DNA of 64,000 bases from UBA4416 sp038327195. GTDB lineage: Bacteria > Bacteroidota > Bacteroidia > B-17B0 > Aurantibacillaceae. Made by a program: the position numbers and the translations under genes. Location of the stretch: NCBI GenBank assembly GCA_038327195.1, contig JBBQKU010000003.1:119859-183858 (forward strand), read 5' to 3'. The first letter of the stretch is position 1. Each line of letters starts with the position of its first letter. Shown one piece after another: positions 34,998 through 44,608 of the stretch. Under the pieces are notes generated by a model. The model did not search any database. It saw only the letters and a program-made list of their open reading frames with translations, and was not told the origin of the DNA.

Positions 34998-35088
34998 AGT
35001 CGTATCGTTTAAGTTTATATTTAAAATAGTTAGTTGTGACTAAAATATTCTTTTTTACTTCAATAGAGTTTTAAAAAAGTTACAATTT

Positions 35089-36537
35089 CTAAAACTCACA
35101 ATTATTTGGTGTTCTTGGGAAAGCAATCACGTCTCTAATGTTTGTCATACCAGTTACAAATAAAACCAAACGTTCAAAACCTAAACCAAATCCAGCGTGC
35201 GGACATGTTCCAAAACGGCGTGTATCTAAATACCATTGTAAGTCGTGAGTAGGAATATTCATTTCATTCATTCTATTTTCTAATTTTTCTAAACGCTCTT
35301 CACGTTGCGATCCACCAATAATTTCCCCAATACCAGGAAATAAAATATCCATAGCAGCTACCGTTTTTCCATCTTCATTTTGGCGCATATAAAATGATTT
35401 AATATCTTTTGGATAATCAGTTAAGATAACTGGTTTCTTAAAATGTTTTTCAACTAAATAACGTTCGTGTTCGCTTTGTAAATCTGCACCCCATCCTTCA
35501 ATAATATATTGAAATTTCTTTTTCTTGTTATGATTACTTTCACGTAATATATCAATTGCTTCTGTATATGTGATTTTAGCAAATTCGTTTCCTAAACAAA
35601 AATTTAATTTTTCTAATAATGTTAATTCACTTCTATCGGCTTGTGGTTTTTGTTTTTCTTCATCAAATAAGCGTTGTGATAAAAACTCAATATCTTCTTT
35701 GTTATGTTCTAAAGCATAAGTAATTACATATTTCAACATTTCTTCCGCTAAAGCCATATTGTCTTTCAAATCAAAAAATGCCATTTCAGGCTCTATCATC
35801 CAAAATTCAGCTAAGTGGCGTGTTGTATTTGAGTTTTCAGCTCTAAAAGTTGGCCCAAATGTGTATACGTCACTAAAAGCCATTGCTCCTAATTCGCCTT
35901 CTAATTGGCCAGATACGGTAAGGTTAGTTGCTTTCCCAAAAAAATCTTGTTTAAAATCAACTTCGTTTGCTTCTGTTAATGGCGGGTTTTTTGGATCTAA
36001 AGTCGTTACACGAAACATTTCTCCTGCACCTTCGGCATCGCTACTTGTAACAATTGGCGTATGTAAGTATACAAATCCTTTATCATTAAAAAATTTATGA
36101 ATAGCGTATGCTAATGTATGACGCACTCTAAACACGGCGCCAAATGTATTGGTACGAAAACGTAAGTGAGCAATTTCTCTTAAATATTCTAACGAATGTG
36201 CTTTAGGCTGTAATGGATATGAATTTGGTTTTGATACATCTGCTTCGCTATCTCCATAAATTTCTATGTCGTTTACTTTTATTTCAACAGTTTGTCCTTT
36301 GCCTTGCGATGCAACTAATAAGCCAGTTACGCTAATACAAGCACCAGGAGTAATTCGTTTTAAAATGGCATCATCTGTTGTTTCAAAATTTACAACAGCT
36401 TGTAAGTTATTAATGCTCGAACCATCGTTTAAAGCAATAAACGAATTGTTACGAAATGTTCTTACCCAACCTTTTACATTTACAGTTTGGTCAACTAGTG
36501 TACCTTTTAAAATTTCTTTAATTTTTGTGCGTGTCAT
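35089..36537 (-). CDS. asnS: asparaginyl-tRNA synthetase
   Basis: 482 aa class IIb synthetase. N-terminal OB-fold anticodon-binding domain (VNVKGWVRTFRNNSFIALNDG), catalytic domain from about 130, motif 2 region PTFRAENSNTTRHLAEFWMIEPE, and motif 3 GFGLGFERLVLFVTG near 455. The C-terminal end NNCEF is typical of AsnRS. It charges tRNA-Asn. The promoter region is shared with the divergent flavoprotein gene at 36647. Confidence 0.96.
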   Translation of the reverse strand: MTRTKIKEILKGTLVDQTVNVKGWVRTFRNNSFIALNDGSSINNLQAVVNFETTDDAILKRITPGACISVTGLLVASQGKGQTVEIKVNDIEIYGDSEADVSKPNSYPLQPKAHSLEYLREIAHLRFRTNTFGAVFRVRHTLAYAIHKFFNDKGFVYLHTPIVTSSDAEGAGEMFRVTTLDPKNPPLTEANEVDFKQDFFGKATNLTVSGQLEGELGAMAFSDVYTFGPTFRAENSNTTRHLAEFWMIEPEMAFFDLKDNMALAEEMLKYVITYALEHNKEDIEFLSQRLFDEEKQKPQADRSELTLLEKLNFCLGNEFAKITYTEAIDILRESNHNKKKKFQYIIEGWGADLQSEHERYLVEKHFKKPVILTDYPKDIKSFYMRQNEDGKTVAAMDILFPGIGEIIGGSQREERLEKLENRMNEMNIPTHDLQWYLDTRRFGTCPHAGFGLGFERLVLFVTGMTNIRDVIAFPRTPNNCEF

Positions 36538-36619
36538 AATGAGCTTATTTTGTGGCGTGAAGTTAAAAAAAGACTTTGATTTTAAGCATAAATCAGGTGG
36601 TTTTTAAACAAAAACTTTG

Positions 36620-36627
36620 TAGTTTTG
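36620..36627 (+). promoter_or_regulatory. -7 promoter element of the flavoprotein gene
   Basis: TAGTTTTG fits TAnnTTTG, 19 bases before the ATG at 36647. Confidence 0.4.
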
Positions 36628-36646
36628 TTTAGATATAAAAAGTAAC

Positions 36647-38326
36647 ATGCAAAATCATTATGATGTCGTTATTGCTGGTGGTGGACTTGCGGGTTTAACA
36701 CTTTCAATACAATTAAAACAAGCAAATCCTGCTATTTCAATATTAATATTAGAAAGCAGAGATAAAGCAGCGGCCATTGCAGCCCATAAAGTTGGCGAAT
36801 CAACCGTTGAGTTAGCCACACATTATTACCGTGAAGTATTGGGGTTAAAAGATTATTTAGAAGAGTTTGAATTGCCGAAACATGGCTTGCGTTTCTTTTT
36901 TACTGATCATAAAAAAACAGAATTATCAAATAGAGTAGAGTTAGGGCCACGACTAAAATTGCCAACACCTAGTCACCAGCTGGATAGAGGAACGTTTGAA
37001 AATTACTTAGAAAAATATACGAAGGAATTAGGAACAGATTTTTTATTAGCTGCTCGTGCTAAAGATGTTGTTTTTGGTGAAGGCCAGCACGAAGTTATTT
37101 ATGCACACGAACGTCAAGATAAAACGGTAACAACTAAATGGTTTGTTGATGCAACGAGTAGAATTAGTTTATTAAAAAAGAAATTAGGTTTTCAAAAAGA
37201 ATGTCCGCATAATGTTAATTCTGCTTGGTTTCGTGTAAAAGGCGTTGTTGATATTGATGATTGGAGCACTAACGAAAAATGGAAAAACATGCTGGCTCCA
37301 AAACTTCGTTATTTAAGTACAGTTCATTTTATTGATAAAGGATATTGGCTTTGGGTTATCCCATTAGGCTCAAAAAATACGAGCATCGGTATTGTTGCTG
37401 ATGAAGATATTCATCCATTTGATACCATTAATACCTATGAAAAGGCTGTTGCTTGGATTCAAAAACATGAACCACAAGCAGCAAAATTTGTGTGTCCTCC
37501 AAAAGATGATTTATTAGATTTTAGAATTTTAAAACATTTTGCACATGATAGTAAACGCCTTTATTCATCAGATAGATGGGCTGTTACGGGTGAAGCGGGT
37601 GTGTTTTTAGACCCGTTTTATTCGCCTGGTAGTGATTTTATTTCTTTAAATAATACTTGGTTGAGCGATTTAATTTTGCGCGATATGAGTGGAGAAGATA
37701 TTACCGTACGCACACAAATTTATGAGCAAACACATTTATCATGGTATAAAGATTGGTTGCCAATTTATCAGGATAAATATAAATTGATGGGTAACACACA
37801 AATTATGGTGTTTAAAATATTTTGGGATTGGGCTATTTATTGGTCTGTACCATGTATGTTATTTACAAATAAAGCCTTTACTGATTTAAAAATATTGAAA
37901 GAATTATTTGTGTCTGAAAAAAGTTTAGGGCGTAAATTCGGAAAATTAAATAAAGCAGTTCAAGATATGTTTATTGATTGGTTGCCAAATGAACATGGCG
38001 TATTTAATGATAAATACATTGACCCCTTAGATTTAGAATATCTAAAAAAGTTTCAACGTGGTATTGATGAGATGCATGATAAAACAACTATAGTTGATAA
38101 GGTAGCTCAAAATATGTTGGTGTTAGAAGCTGTTGCTGCTGAAATGTTTCGCTTAGTTAGTAACCAAGTAAATCATACTCCTTTGGATATTAAAGTAGAC
38201 CCGTATCAAATTAATTTGAAAGAAGCATATGATGCAACTGGCCATGCTAATGGAATTGACGTGAATGATGAGATTAAAAGTGATGTAATAAAAATGTGGT
38301 TTAGTGAAGCGGAAGTTATCGCTTGA
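36647..38326 (+). CDS. flavin-dependent halogenase-like FAD enzyme
   Basis: 559 aa. N-terminal dinucleotide fold VVIAGGGLAGLTLSIQL, then KVGESTVELATHYY, comparable with the GxGExT segment of flavin-dependent halogenases. The segment YWLWVIPLG near residue 245 fits the WxWxIP motif described for tryptophan halogenases, and a second FAD motif TGEAGVFLDPFYSPGSD lies near 320. Members chlorinate or brominate aromatic substrates free or bound to carrier proteins; others are halogenase-fold oxidoreductases. No biosynthetic cluster or flavin reductase is nearby, so the substrate is unknown. Related genes occur in Bacteroidota pigment (flexirubin/aryl polyene) loci, but none is here. Confidence 0.75.
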   Translation: MQNHYDVVIAGGGLAGLTLSIQLKQANPAISILILESRDKAAAIAAHKVGESTVELATHYYREVLGLKDYLEEFELPKHGLRFFFTDHKKTELSNRVELGPRLKLPTPSHQLDRGTFENYLEKYTKELGTDFLLAARAKDVVFGEGQHEVIYAHERQDKTVTTKWFVDATSRISLLKKKLGFQKECPHNVNSAWFRVKGVVDIDDWSTNEKWKNMLAPKLRYLSTVHFIDKGYWLWVIPLGSKNTSIGIVADEDIHPFDTINTYEKAVAWIQKHEPQAAKFVCPPKDDLLDFRILKHFAHDSKRLYSSDRWAVTGEAGVFLDPFYSPGSDFISLNNTWLSDLILRDMSGEDITVRTQIYEQTHLSWYKDWLPIYQDKYKLMGNTQIMVFKIFWDWAIYWSVPCMLFTNKAFTDLKILKELFVSEKSLGRKFGKLNKAVQDMFIDWLPNEHGVFNDKYIDPLDLEYLKKFQRGIDEMHDKTTIVDKVAQNMLVLEAVAAEMFRLVSNQVNHTPLDIKVDPYQINLKEAYDATGHANGIDVNDEIKSDVIKMWFSEAEVIA

Positions 38327-38649
38327 GTTGAACCTATTTGTTAGTTTTCATTTTAAATAGTAAGTGCATGATTTTTTGATTACCTCTCATGCGTTGGTAA
38401 TAGTGCAAAATACAATTTTTTCGGTGGAAGTGTTAAGGTTTTATGTGTGAGAGGATTAAACGTAATAAAAGTTTAGCAAACTTTTATAGTGAAAGGGCCA
38501 GAATGCGGGTAGATTGGATTTGGTATTTCGGCTTGAATTCTTTTGTTTCTTTTCTTTTTCAAGAAAGAAAAGAAAAAGAAATATAATTTTTAGAGTAAAG
38601 CTTATTTAACTATTTTAAATAATAGTTGTATACTTGTTAAAACTTTAGT
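38327..38649. other. 323-base intergenic region with a purine/pyrimidine hairpin
   Basis: No gene seen. It holds the hairpin at 38547-38574 described separately, and probably the promoter of the HAD phosphatase gene in the AT-rich part after 38580. Confidence 0.6.
38547..38574. repeat. homopyrimidine/homopurine hairpin
   Basis: TTCTTTTCTTT (38547-38557) and AAAGAAAAGAA (38564-38574) form a perfect 11-bp stem around a 6-base loop. The flanking bases are also pyrimidine- then purine-rich. It resembles dispersed intergenic elements of this phylum rather than a normal terminator, as the stem has little G+C. Confidence 0.6.
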
Positions 38650-39354
38650 ATGTCGCATCTTACACATTTGTTTAGTGAAATTGGAGGACAATTTATTAGC
38701 CCAGAAGCTAGTATGATTGAAAAATTAAAACATGTTAAGGCTTTTGTATTTGATTGGGATGGCGTTTTTACAAATGCTTCTAAGGATGCAAATTTGCAAA
38801 GTCAGTTTAATGAAGTGGATAGTATGGGAACAAACTTATTACGTTTTTCTTATTATTTAAATTACAATCAATTACCAATAACGGCTATTATTTCTGGTGA
38901 AAAAAATAATGCAGCTTTTCTTTTATCTAATCGCGAAAAATTTCATGCTTCTTATTGTAAATGTGCTAATAAATTAATTGCTTCAAATCATTTATGTGAA
39001 ACATATCATATTAAACCAAATGAAATATGTTTTGTGTTTGATGATGTGTTAGATTTAAGTTTAGCGGAAATTAGCGGTTTGAGAATTTTTATTCCACGAA
39101 AAGCAAATCCACTATTAAATGAATATGTTATTAAACATAAATTAGCAGATTATATTACGGGCGCTCAATGTGGCGATTTTGCTGTAAGAGAAGCTTGTGA
39201 ATTATTAATAGGATTGCATGGAAATTATGAAGATGTTGTAACACAACGTAAACAATTTTCTGAAAATTATTCTCACTATTTAAATTTACGTAAAGAAGTG
39301 AATACCACTTTTTATTTTAGCGAAGAAGGCACTATTAAAGTTATGGAAGCATAG
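38650..39354 (+). CDS. KdsC-like HAD phosphatase
   Basis: 234 aa. HAD nucleophile motif FVFDWDGVFTN (Asp near residue 35 and Asp+2), motif II in TAIISGEKNNAA and motif III/IV in CFVFDDVLDLSL. The compact capless fold resembles 3-deoxy-D-manno-octulosonate-8-phosphate phosphatase (KdsC), but the N-terminal 25 residues and a C-terminal 50-residue extension differ and no kds gene is adjacent. A Kdo-8-P role is a guess; a related sugar-phosphate or nucleotidase function is equally possible. Confidence 0.7.
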   Translation: MSHLTHLFSEIGGQFISPEASMIEKLKHVKAFVFDWDGVFTNASKDANLQSQFNEVDSMGTNLLRFSYYLNYNQLPITAIISGEKNNAAFLLSNREKFHASYCKCANKLIASNHLCETYHIKPNEICFVFDDVLDLSLAEISGLRIFIPRKANPLLNEYVIKHKLADYITGAQCGDFAVREACELLIGLHGNYEDVVTQRKQFSENYSHYLNLRKEVNTTFYFSEEGTIKVMEA

Positions 39355-39474
39355 CTTTATGCTTATTGGAAACGTACTATTTCTGCCATAACTACTACTT
39401 TATCAATTATTTACAATAAAAATTAATAAAAAACATTTTTCGTATATTTACACTCTAATTTTAAAACAAAACAC

Positions 39475-40287
39475 ATGGCTTACAATTTATTAAAAGGAAA
39501 AAGAGGTATCATAACAGGTGCTTTAGATGAAAATTCAATTGCTTGGAAAGTAGCTCAAAAATGCCACGAAGAAGGTGCAATCTTTACTTTAACAAACGCA
39601 CCAATTGCTATGCGAATGGGTGAAATAAATAAATTGGCTGAGGAAACTAATTCTAAAATTATTCCTGCTGATGCAACTAATATGGAAGAAGTTACTAAGT
39701 TGTATTCAGAATCAATGGATATTCTTGGTGGTAAAATAGATTTTGTACTTCATTCAATTGGAATGAGTGTAAATATCCGTAAAAATATTCCTTATACAGA
39801 ATTGAATTATGATTTCTACCAAAAAGGAATTGATGTTTCCGCTTTATCATTTCACAAAATGTTAGCAGCTGCGCATAAATTGGACGCTTTAAATGAGCAC
39901 GCTTCTGTTGTAGCTTTATCATATATTGCAGCTCAAAGAACATATCCTTTTTATACTGACATGGCTGACATTAAAGCAATGTTAGAAAGTATTGCCCGTA
40001 CATTTGGTTATCATTACGGAAAACAAAAAAAGGTTCGTATTAACACTATTTCTCAATCTCCAACAAAAACTACCGCAGGTGGTGGCATAAAAGGATTTTC
40101 TGATTTTTATACATTTGCCGACTTACAATCTCCTTTAGGAAATGCAAGTGCTGATGATTGTGCTGCATACACTGTAAGTTTATTTTCAGACTTAACACGT
40201 ATGGTTACAATGCAAAATCTTTATCATGATGGAGGTTATAGCTCAACGGGAATTAGTACTGAATTAATAGAGAAAATTTCAGGATAA
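39475..40287 (+). CDS. fabI: enoyl-ACP reductase (FabI)
   Basis: 270 aa short-chain dehydrogenase fold. The N-terminal nucleotide motif KRGIITGALDENSIAWKVAQ is typical of FabI; the catalytic Tyr-x6-Lys is YTDMADIK near residues 160-167; QSPTKTTAGGGI follows. It reduces trans-2-enoyl-ACP with NADH in the last step of fatty-acid elongation and is the target of triclosan-type inhibitors. Followed by a strong terminator. Confidence 0.95.
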   Translation: MAYNLLKGKRGIITGALDENSIAWKVAQKCHEEGAIFTLTNAPIAMRMGEINKLAEETNSKIIPADATNMEEVTKLYSESMDILGGKIDFVLHSIGMSVNIRKNIPYTELNYDFYQKGIDVSALSFHKMLAAAHKLDALNEHASVVALSYIAAQRTYPFYTDMADIKAMLESIARTFGYHYGKQKKVRINTISQSPTKTTAGGGIKGFSDFYTFADLQSPLGNASADDCAAYTVSLFSDLTRMVTMQNLYHDGGYSSTGISTELIEKISG

Positions 40288-40293
40288 AAAATG

Positions 40294-40319
40294 AAAGGGA
40301 GGTTTTTTAACCTCCCTTT
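40294..40319. terminator. bidirectional intrinsic terminator between fabI and 40320-40937
   Basis: Perfect 11-bp stem AAAGGGAGGTT / AACCTCCCTTT with a 4-base T loop, flanked by an A tract on the left and a T tract on the right. It can therefore end both converging transcripts. The minus-strand stop codon abuts it. Confidence 0.9.
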
Positions 40320-40937
40320 TTATTTACTTAAATTATATTTTCCGTTTTTTAAAATGTAAAGACCTTCAGCATGGTCTGTTGCACAGAATTTGTTGTTAGC
40401 AATTTTCAAGAAAAGATTTTTTATAATCAAATTTCCATTCTCTAAAAATTCAATATCATAACTACCTGCGCAAATATTAAAAATCATTTGTGGTTTGTAA
40501 TTATTATCTAGTTTTTCATTTGAAAGTTCTTGAGATTCATAGTGCCAATTTTTTACACCACTAAATAGTTTTGTTTTAGAGTCAATATTCCAAATTTGTA
40601 ACGAAGTTGATGTGCCGATATGTGGTTCTGAAAATTCCTGCTGGCCTTTAGTGTGTTCTACAATTACTTCAGGTTTGCCAATTCCATTTAATTGCTTTTG
40701 AGAAATGACACATGTATCAACACCCCAATTTGTTAGGTCTTTATCAATGATGAGTGTATCTTTTTTGTTTTTGGAAATCAGATAGTAGGTCGAATTTTTA
40801 ATTCGTTTAATTACTTTTATTTGTAAACTTGGATTATAACCAATTATCAAATATTTTTTTGAAATGGACTTTTTTCTTGTTTGTGCAAAACAAAAAACTG
40901 TAAAAGTTAATAGAAGAAATGTAATTATTTTTTTCAT
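40320..40937 (-). CDS. secreted protein of unknown function
   Basis: 205 aa, signal peptide KKIITFLLLTFTVFCFAQ. The mature part is a soluble beta-rich domain with two or three cysteines and the segment KPEVIVEHTKGQQEFSE. No family recognised. No sorting domain, so probably periplasmic. Confidence 0.65.
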   Translation of the reverse strand: MKKIITFLLLTFTVFCFAQTRKKSISKKYLIIGYNPSLQIKVIKRIKNSTYYLISKNKKDTLIIDKDLTNWGVDTCVISQKQLNGIGKPEVIVEHTKGQQEFSEPHIGTSTSLQIWNIDSKTKLFSGVKNWHYESQELSNEKLDNNYKPQMIFNICAGSYDIEFLENGNLIIKNLFLKIANNKFCATDHAEGLYILKNGKYNLSK

Positions 40938-41061
40938 TTAAATTTTATTCTCATGATGCAATTAATATATTTTAAATCGCCTTTCCAATCTTCAAATAGT
41001 AGAATTTTTTAAATTAAAAGAAATTAAAGACTTGTATATATTTAGTAAAATCCATTCAACT

Positions 41062-42333
41062 TTAACTATCTGCGAGTTGCAAATAAATTAATGCTAAGGC
41101 TGCAATAGTCATTATGATAAGTGCTGCAAATCCTAAAACATTTGACATTCTACTATTCGTATATTCGCCCATTATTTTTTTATTATTAGAAATGTGTAAG
41201 ATGATTCCTATTAATACTGGTGCTGTTATTCCATAAAGTATAGCTGTGTATATTAATGCTTTAATTGGCGAAATGCCCACATAGTTTAAAGATAAACCTA
41301 GTAATAATGAAATGCCTATAATTACATAAAAGCCTTTTGCTTCATGAAATTTTTTATCAAGACCTTGTTCCCATCCAAAAGTTTCTGTAAAAATATAAGA
41401 TAATGAGCCACTTAAAACTGGTATCGCAATTAAACCTGTTCCTATTACGCCAATAGCAAAAAGTAAATAGGCAAGGTTGCCAGCTAAAGGTTTTAAAGCC
41501 ATTGCTGCTTGCTCAACCGTATCAATTTGATGAATCCCACCATTAAACAAAACAGTGCCTGTAGTTAAAATAATAAAAAACATAACCATTCCAGAAAATG
41601 ACATTCCGAAATCAACATCTTGTTTCATTTCATTAATAATTTTTTTATTGACTATTAAATGTTTTTTCTTATTCTTCATTTCCTCCACTTCAACTGAAGC
41701 TTGCCAAAAAAATAAATAAGGAGAAATAGTTGTTCCAAGTATACCAACAAGTATGGCGATAAAATCTTTATCCAATTTTATAGTAGGAATAAAAGTGGCT
41801 TTAATAATTTCTAAATAATCTTGTTTGTATAAAAATGGAACAATAAAATATACAAGCATGACGATGCACAAATATTTAAGCACGGACGCTATTTTTTGAT
41901 ATGGCAAATAAATAATCAACCCTAAAAGTAAAAACGTAAAAAAAACACTAAAAAATGTGGCGTCAATACTTGGAAATAATAGATTACCAACAGCGCCCAT
42001 TCCAGCAATATCTGCTCCAATATTCATGACAATTGCAGGAAAACTGAAAAGTAACATCACATATAAAACTGGTTTTGGATAATGTTTTTTTAGAGTGCCA
42101 GTTAAGCCTTGCGAAGTTACTAAGCCAATTCTCGCACACATTTTTTGAATCGCAGCCATTAATGGAAATGCTAAAATGGAGGTCCATAAGGTTGATAATC
42201 CATAAGCGGCACCTGCTTGAGAATAAGTTGCAATACCTGATGGATCATCATCACTTGCTCCTGTAACTAAACCAGGACCTAATAATTTCCAAAATTTAGA
42301 AAGTTTTGATTGCTTATTCTTTTCTCCAGTCAT
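41062..42333 (-). CDS. NRAMP-family divalent metal transporter with variant metal site
   Basis: 423 aa with about eleven helices. First-helix segment GPGLVTGASDDDPSGIATYSQ is the NRAMP unwound metal-binding region, but it reads DPSG where Mn/Fe transporters (MntH) have DPGN. The sixth-helix region AIGVIGTGLIAIPVLSGS also differs from the usual AxMPH, with no Met visible at the equivalent place. The variant sites argue against a standard Mn2+/Fe2+ transporter; related divergent clades have been linked to Mg2+ or Al3+ uptake. Downstream of dxs by 47 bases on the same strand. Confidence 0.8.
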   Translation of the reverse strand: MTGEKNKQSKLSKFWKLLGPGLVTGASDDDPSGIATYSQAGAAYGLSTLWTSILAFPLMAAIQKMCARIGLVTSQGLTGTLKKHYPKPVLYVMLLFSFPAIVMNIGADIAGMGAVGNLLFPSIDATFFSVFFTFLLLGLIIYLPYQKIASVLKYLCIVMLVYFIVPFLYKQDYLEIIKATFIPTIKLDKDFIAILVGILGTTISPYLFFWQASVEVEEMKNKKKHLIVNKKIINEMKQDVDFGMSFSGMVMFFIILTTGTVLFNGGIHQIDTVEQAAMALKPLAGNLAYLLFAIGVIGTGLIAIPVLSGSLSYIFTETFGWEQGLDKKFHEAKGFYVIIGISLLLGLSLNYVGISPIKALIYTAILYGITAPVLIGIILHISNNKKIMGEYTNSRMSNVLGFAALIIMTIAALALIYLQLADS

Positions 42334-42380
42334 TTTAAAATAAGCTACTAATCTTTTTTATTAATTCAATAAAAGTTATT

Positions 42381-44330
42381 TTAACCTACCAAGGCTTTCT
42401 TTTTTTCGGCAAGCATTTCCTTTACCTCTAAATAAATTTGAACTGCTGAAAATCCACACTCTTCGTATAATTCAATTGGCTCTCCGTGTTCAATAAATTT
42501 ATCAGGAATCCCCATACGTTTTACTTGTGATGAGTACCCATTATCTGCCATAAATTCTAAAATTGCTGAGCCAACGCCACCCATAATACAACCATCTTCT
42601 AGCGTAATCACTTTTTTATATTTAGAAAACACTTCATGCAACATAGCTTCATCTAATGGTTTAGCAAAGCGTAAGTCGTAGTGCCCAACCGTTATACCTT
42701 CTTCTTCAAGTTTTGTTATAGCTGTTGCTGCAAAATTTCCAGGATTACCAAGAGATAAAATAGCAATATCTTTTCCGTCTTTTAATTTTCTACCCTTACC
42801 AACTTCTATTTTCTGAAATGGTGTTTTCCAATTTACCATCACACCATTTCCTCTTGGGTAACGAATACTAAAACAACCTGGAGTTTCTTCTAGTTGAGCA
42901 GTATACATTAAATTTCGTAATTCTTCTTCATTCATTGGAGCACTCACAATCATATTTGGAATGCAACGGAAATAAGCTATATCAAAAGCTCCATGATGTG
43001 TTGGCCCATCAGCACCTGCTAAACCACCTCTATCTAAACAAAAAATTACTTTTAAGTTTTGTAAGGCAACATCATGAACTACTTGGTCATAGGCGCGTTG
43101 CATAAATGACGAGTAAATATTACAAAACGGTATTAAACCTTGTGTTGCCAATCCAGCACTAAATGTTACAGCATGTTGTTCTGCAATACCAACATCAAAT
43201 GCTCTATCCGGCATGGCTTTCATCATAATATTTAATGAACAACCACTTGGCATGGCGGGTGTAACACCCATTATTTTTTTATTTAATTCGGCAAGTTCAA
43301 CAATTGTATGCCCAAAAACATCTTGGTATTTTGGTGGTTGTGGACTTGTTGGAATTATTTTTATGATTTCACCAGTATCTTTATTAAATAAGCCTGGAGC
43401 ATGCCAAAGCGTTGGATTTCCTTCTTCGCTAAATTGATACCCTTTTCCTTTTTGTGTTAAAACGTGTAATATTTTAGGCCCCGGAATATCTTTTAAATCA
43501 CGCATAATTTTCGTTAAGCGTTCCACATCATGCCCATCAATTGGCCCAAAATATCTAAACTTAAGTGATTCAAATAAATTACTTTGATTTAAAAGACTTG
43601 TTTTTACGGCGTTTTCAAGTTTACTCGCAATTTCTTGAGCATTTGGACCAAACTTGCTAATCTTACCAAGTAATTCCCAAACTTTATCTTTTGTTTTATT
43701 GTATGTATGTGATGTTGTAATATCCGTTAAATAATCGCGCAGTGCCCCAACGTTAGGATCTATACTCATGCAATTATCATTCAATACAACTAATAAATTT
43801 GCATTGGCACTTCCCGCATGATTAAGTGCTTCAAATGCCATTCCTGCAGTCATTGAACCATCACCAATTACTGCAATATGTTGTTTGTCTTTTAAGTTAT
43901 TATATTTTGAAGCAACAGCCATACCTAGAGCTGCACCAATTGATGTAGACGAATGCCCAACTCCAAATGTATCATACTCACTTTCCGAACGTTTAGGAAA
44001 ACCACTGATTCCTTTATAAATTCTATTTGTATGAAAAATATCTTTTCTACCAGTAATGATTTTATGGCCGTATGCTTGATGGCCTACATCCCATACTAAT
44101 TGATCATAAGGAGTGTTGTATACGTAATGTATAGCAGTTGTTAATTCAACTACTCCAAGAGATGCTCCAAAATGACCACCTTTGGTTGAAACTATATCAA
44201 TAATGAATTGACGTAACTCTTTGCAGAATTGCTCCAATTGATTTTCATTTAATTTTTTTAAATCAGCAGGTGAATTTACCTTAGCCAATAATTCTCCAGG
44301 AATTACTCCCGAACCTTTAACAATTTCCAT
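42381..44330 (-). CDS. dxs: 1-deoxy-D-xylulose-5-phosphate synthase
   Basis: 649 aa, full length. Thiamine-diphosphate motif starting at VIGDGSMTAGMAFEALNHAG, substrate His region GHQAYGHKIITGR, transketolase pyrimidine domain with DVGIAEQHAVTFSAGLA, and C-terminal transketolase domain. It condenses pyruvate and glyceraldehyde-3-phosphate in the first step of the MEP isoprenoid pathway. Transcribed toward the NRAMP gene. Confidence 0.96.
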   Translation of the reverse strand: MEIVKGSGVIPGELLAKVNSPADLKKLNENQLEQFCKELRQFIIDIVSTKGGHFGASLGVVELTTAIHYVYNTPYDQLVWDVGHQAYGHKIITGRKDIFHTNRIYKGISGFPKRSESEYDTFGVGHSSTSIGAALGMAVASKYNNLKDKQHIAVIGDGSMTAGMAFEALNHAGSANANLLVVLNDNCMSIDPNVGALRDYLTDITTSHTYNKTKDKVWELLGKISKFGPNAQEIASKLENAVKTSLLNQSNLFESLKFRYFGPIDGHDVERLTKIMRDLKDIPGPKILHVLTQKGKGYQFSEEGNPTLWHAPGLFNKDTGEIIKIIPTSPQPPKYQDVFGHTIVELAELNKKIMGVTPAMPSGCSLNIMMKAMPDRAFDVGIAEQHAVTFSAGLATQGLIPFCNIYSSFMQRAYDQVVHDVALQNLKVIFCLDRGGLAGADGPTHHGAFDIAYFRCIPNMIVSAPMNEEELRNLMYTAQLEETPGCFSIRYPRGNGVMVNWKTPFQKIEVGKGRKLKDGKDIAILSLGNPGNFAATAITKLEEEGITVGHYDLRFAKPLDEAMLHEVFSKYKKVITLEDGCIMGGVGSAILEFMADNGYSSQVKRMGIPDKFIEHGEPIELYEECGFSAVQIYLEVKEMLAEKKKALVG

Positions 44331-44608
44331 TATAACAAAGATAAGTTATTTTATTTTATTCTAAAAACGTGATTTTTAATAAGTTATTATTTTCTTCAAG
44401 TTAATATACGTTAAACAAAATCATTACTAAATAGTTTAGAAATGGTGCTGATTATTTGGATATTTTTTTTAATTCTAATTTCTCCAAGTTTCCTACAATT
44501 TATAGGCTTTTAGCAATCTCATAATGAGTGAAAAAATTCGACAAAAAAAACAATTTACATTTTTTATTGTTTATATTCGTGTAACTAACAATTAAATTCT
44601 CGATTCAA

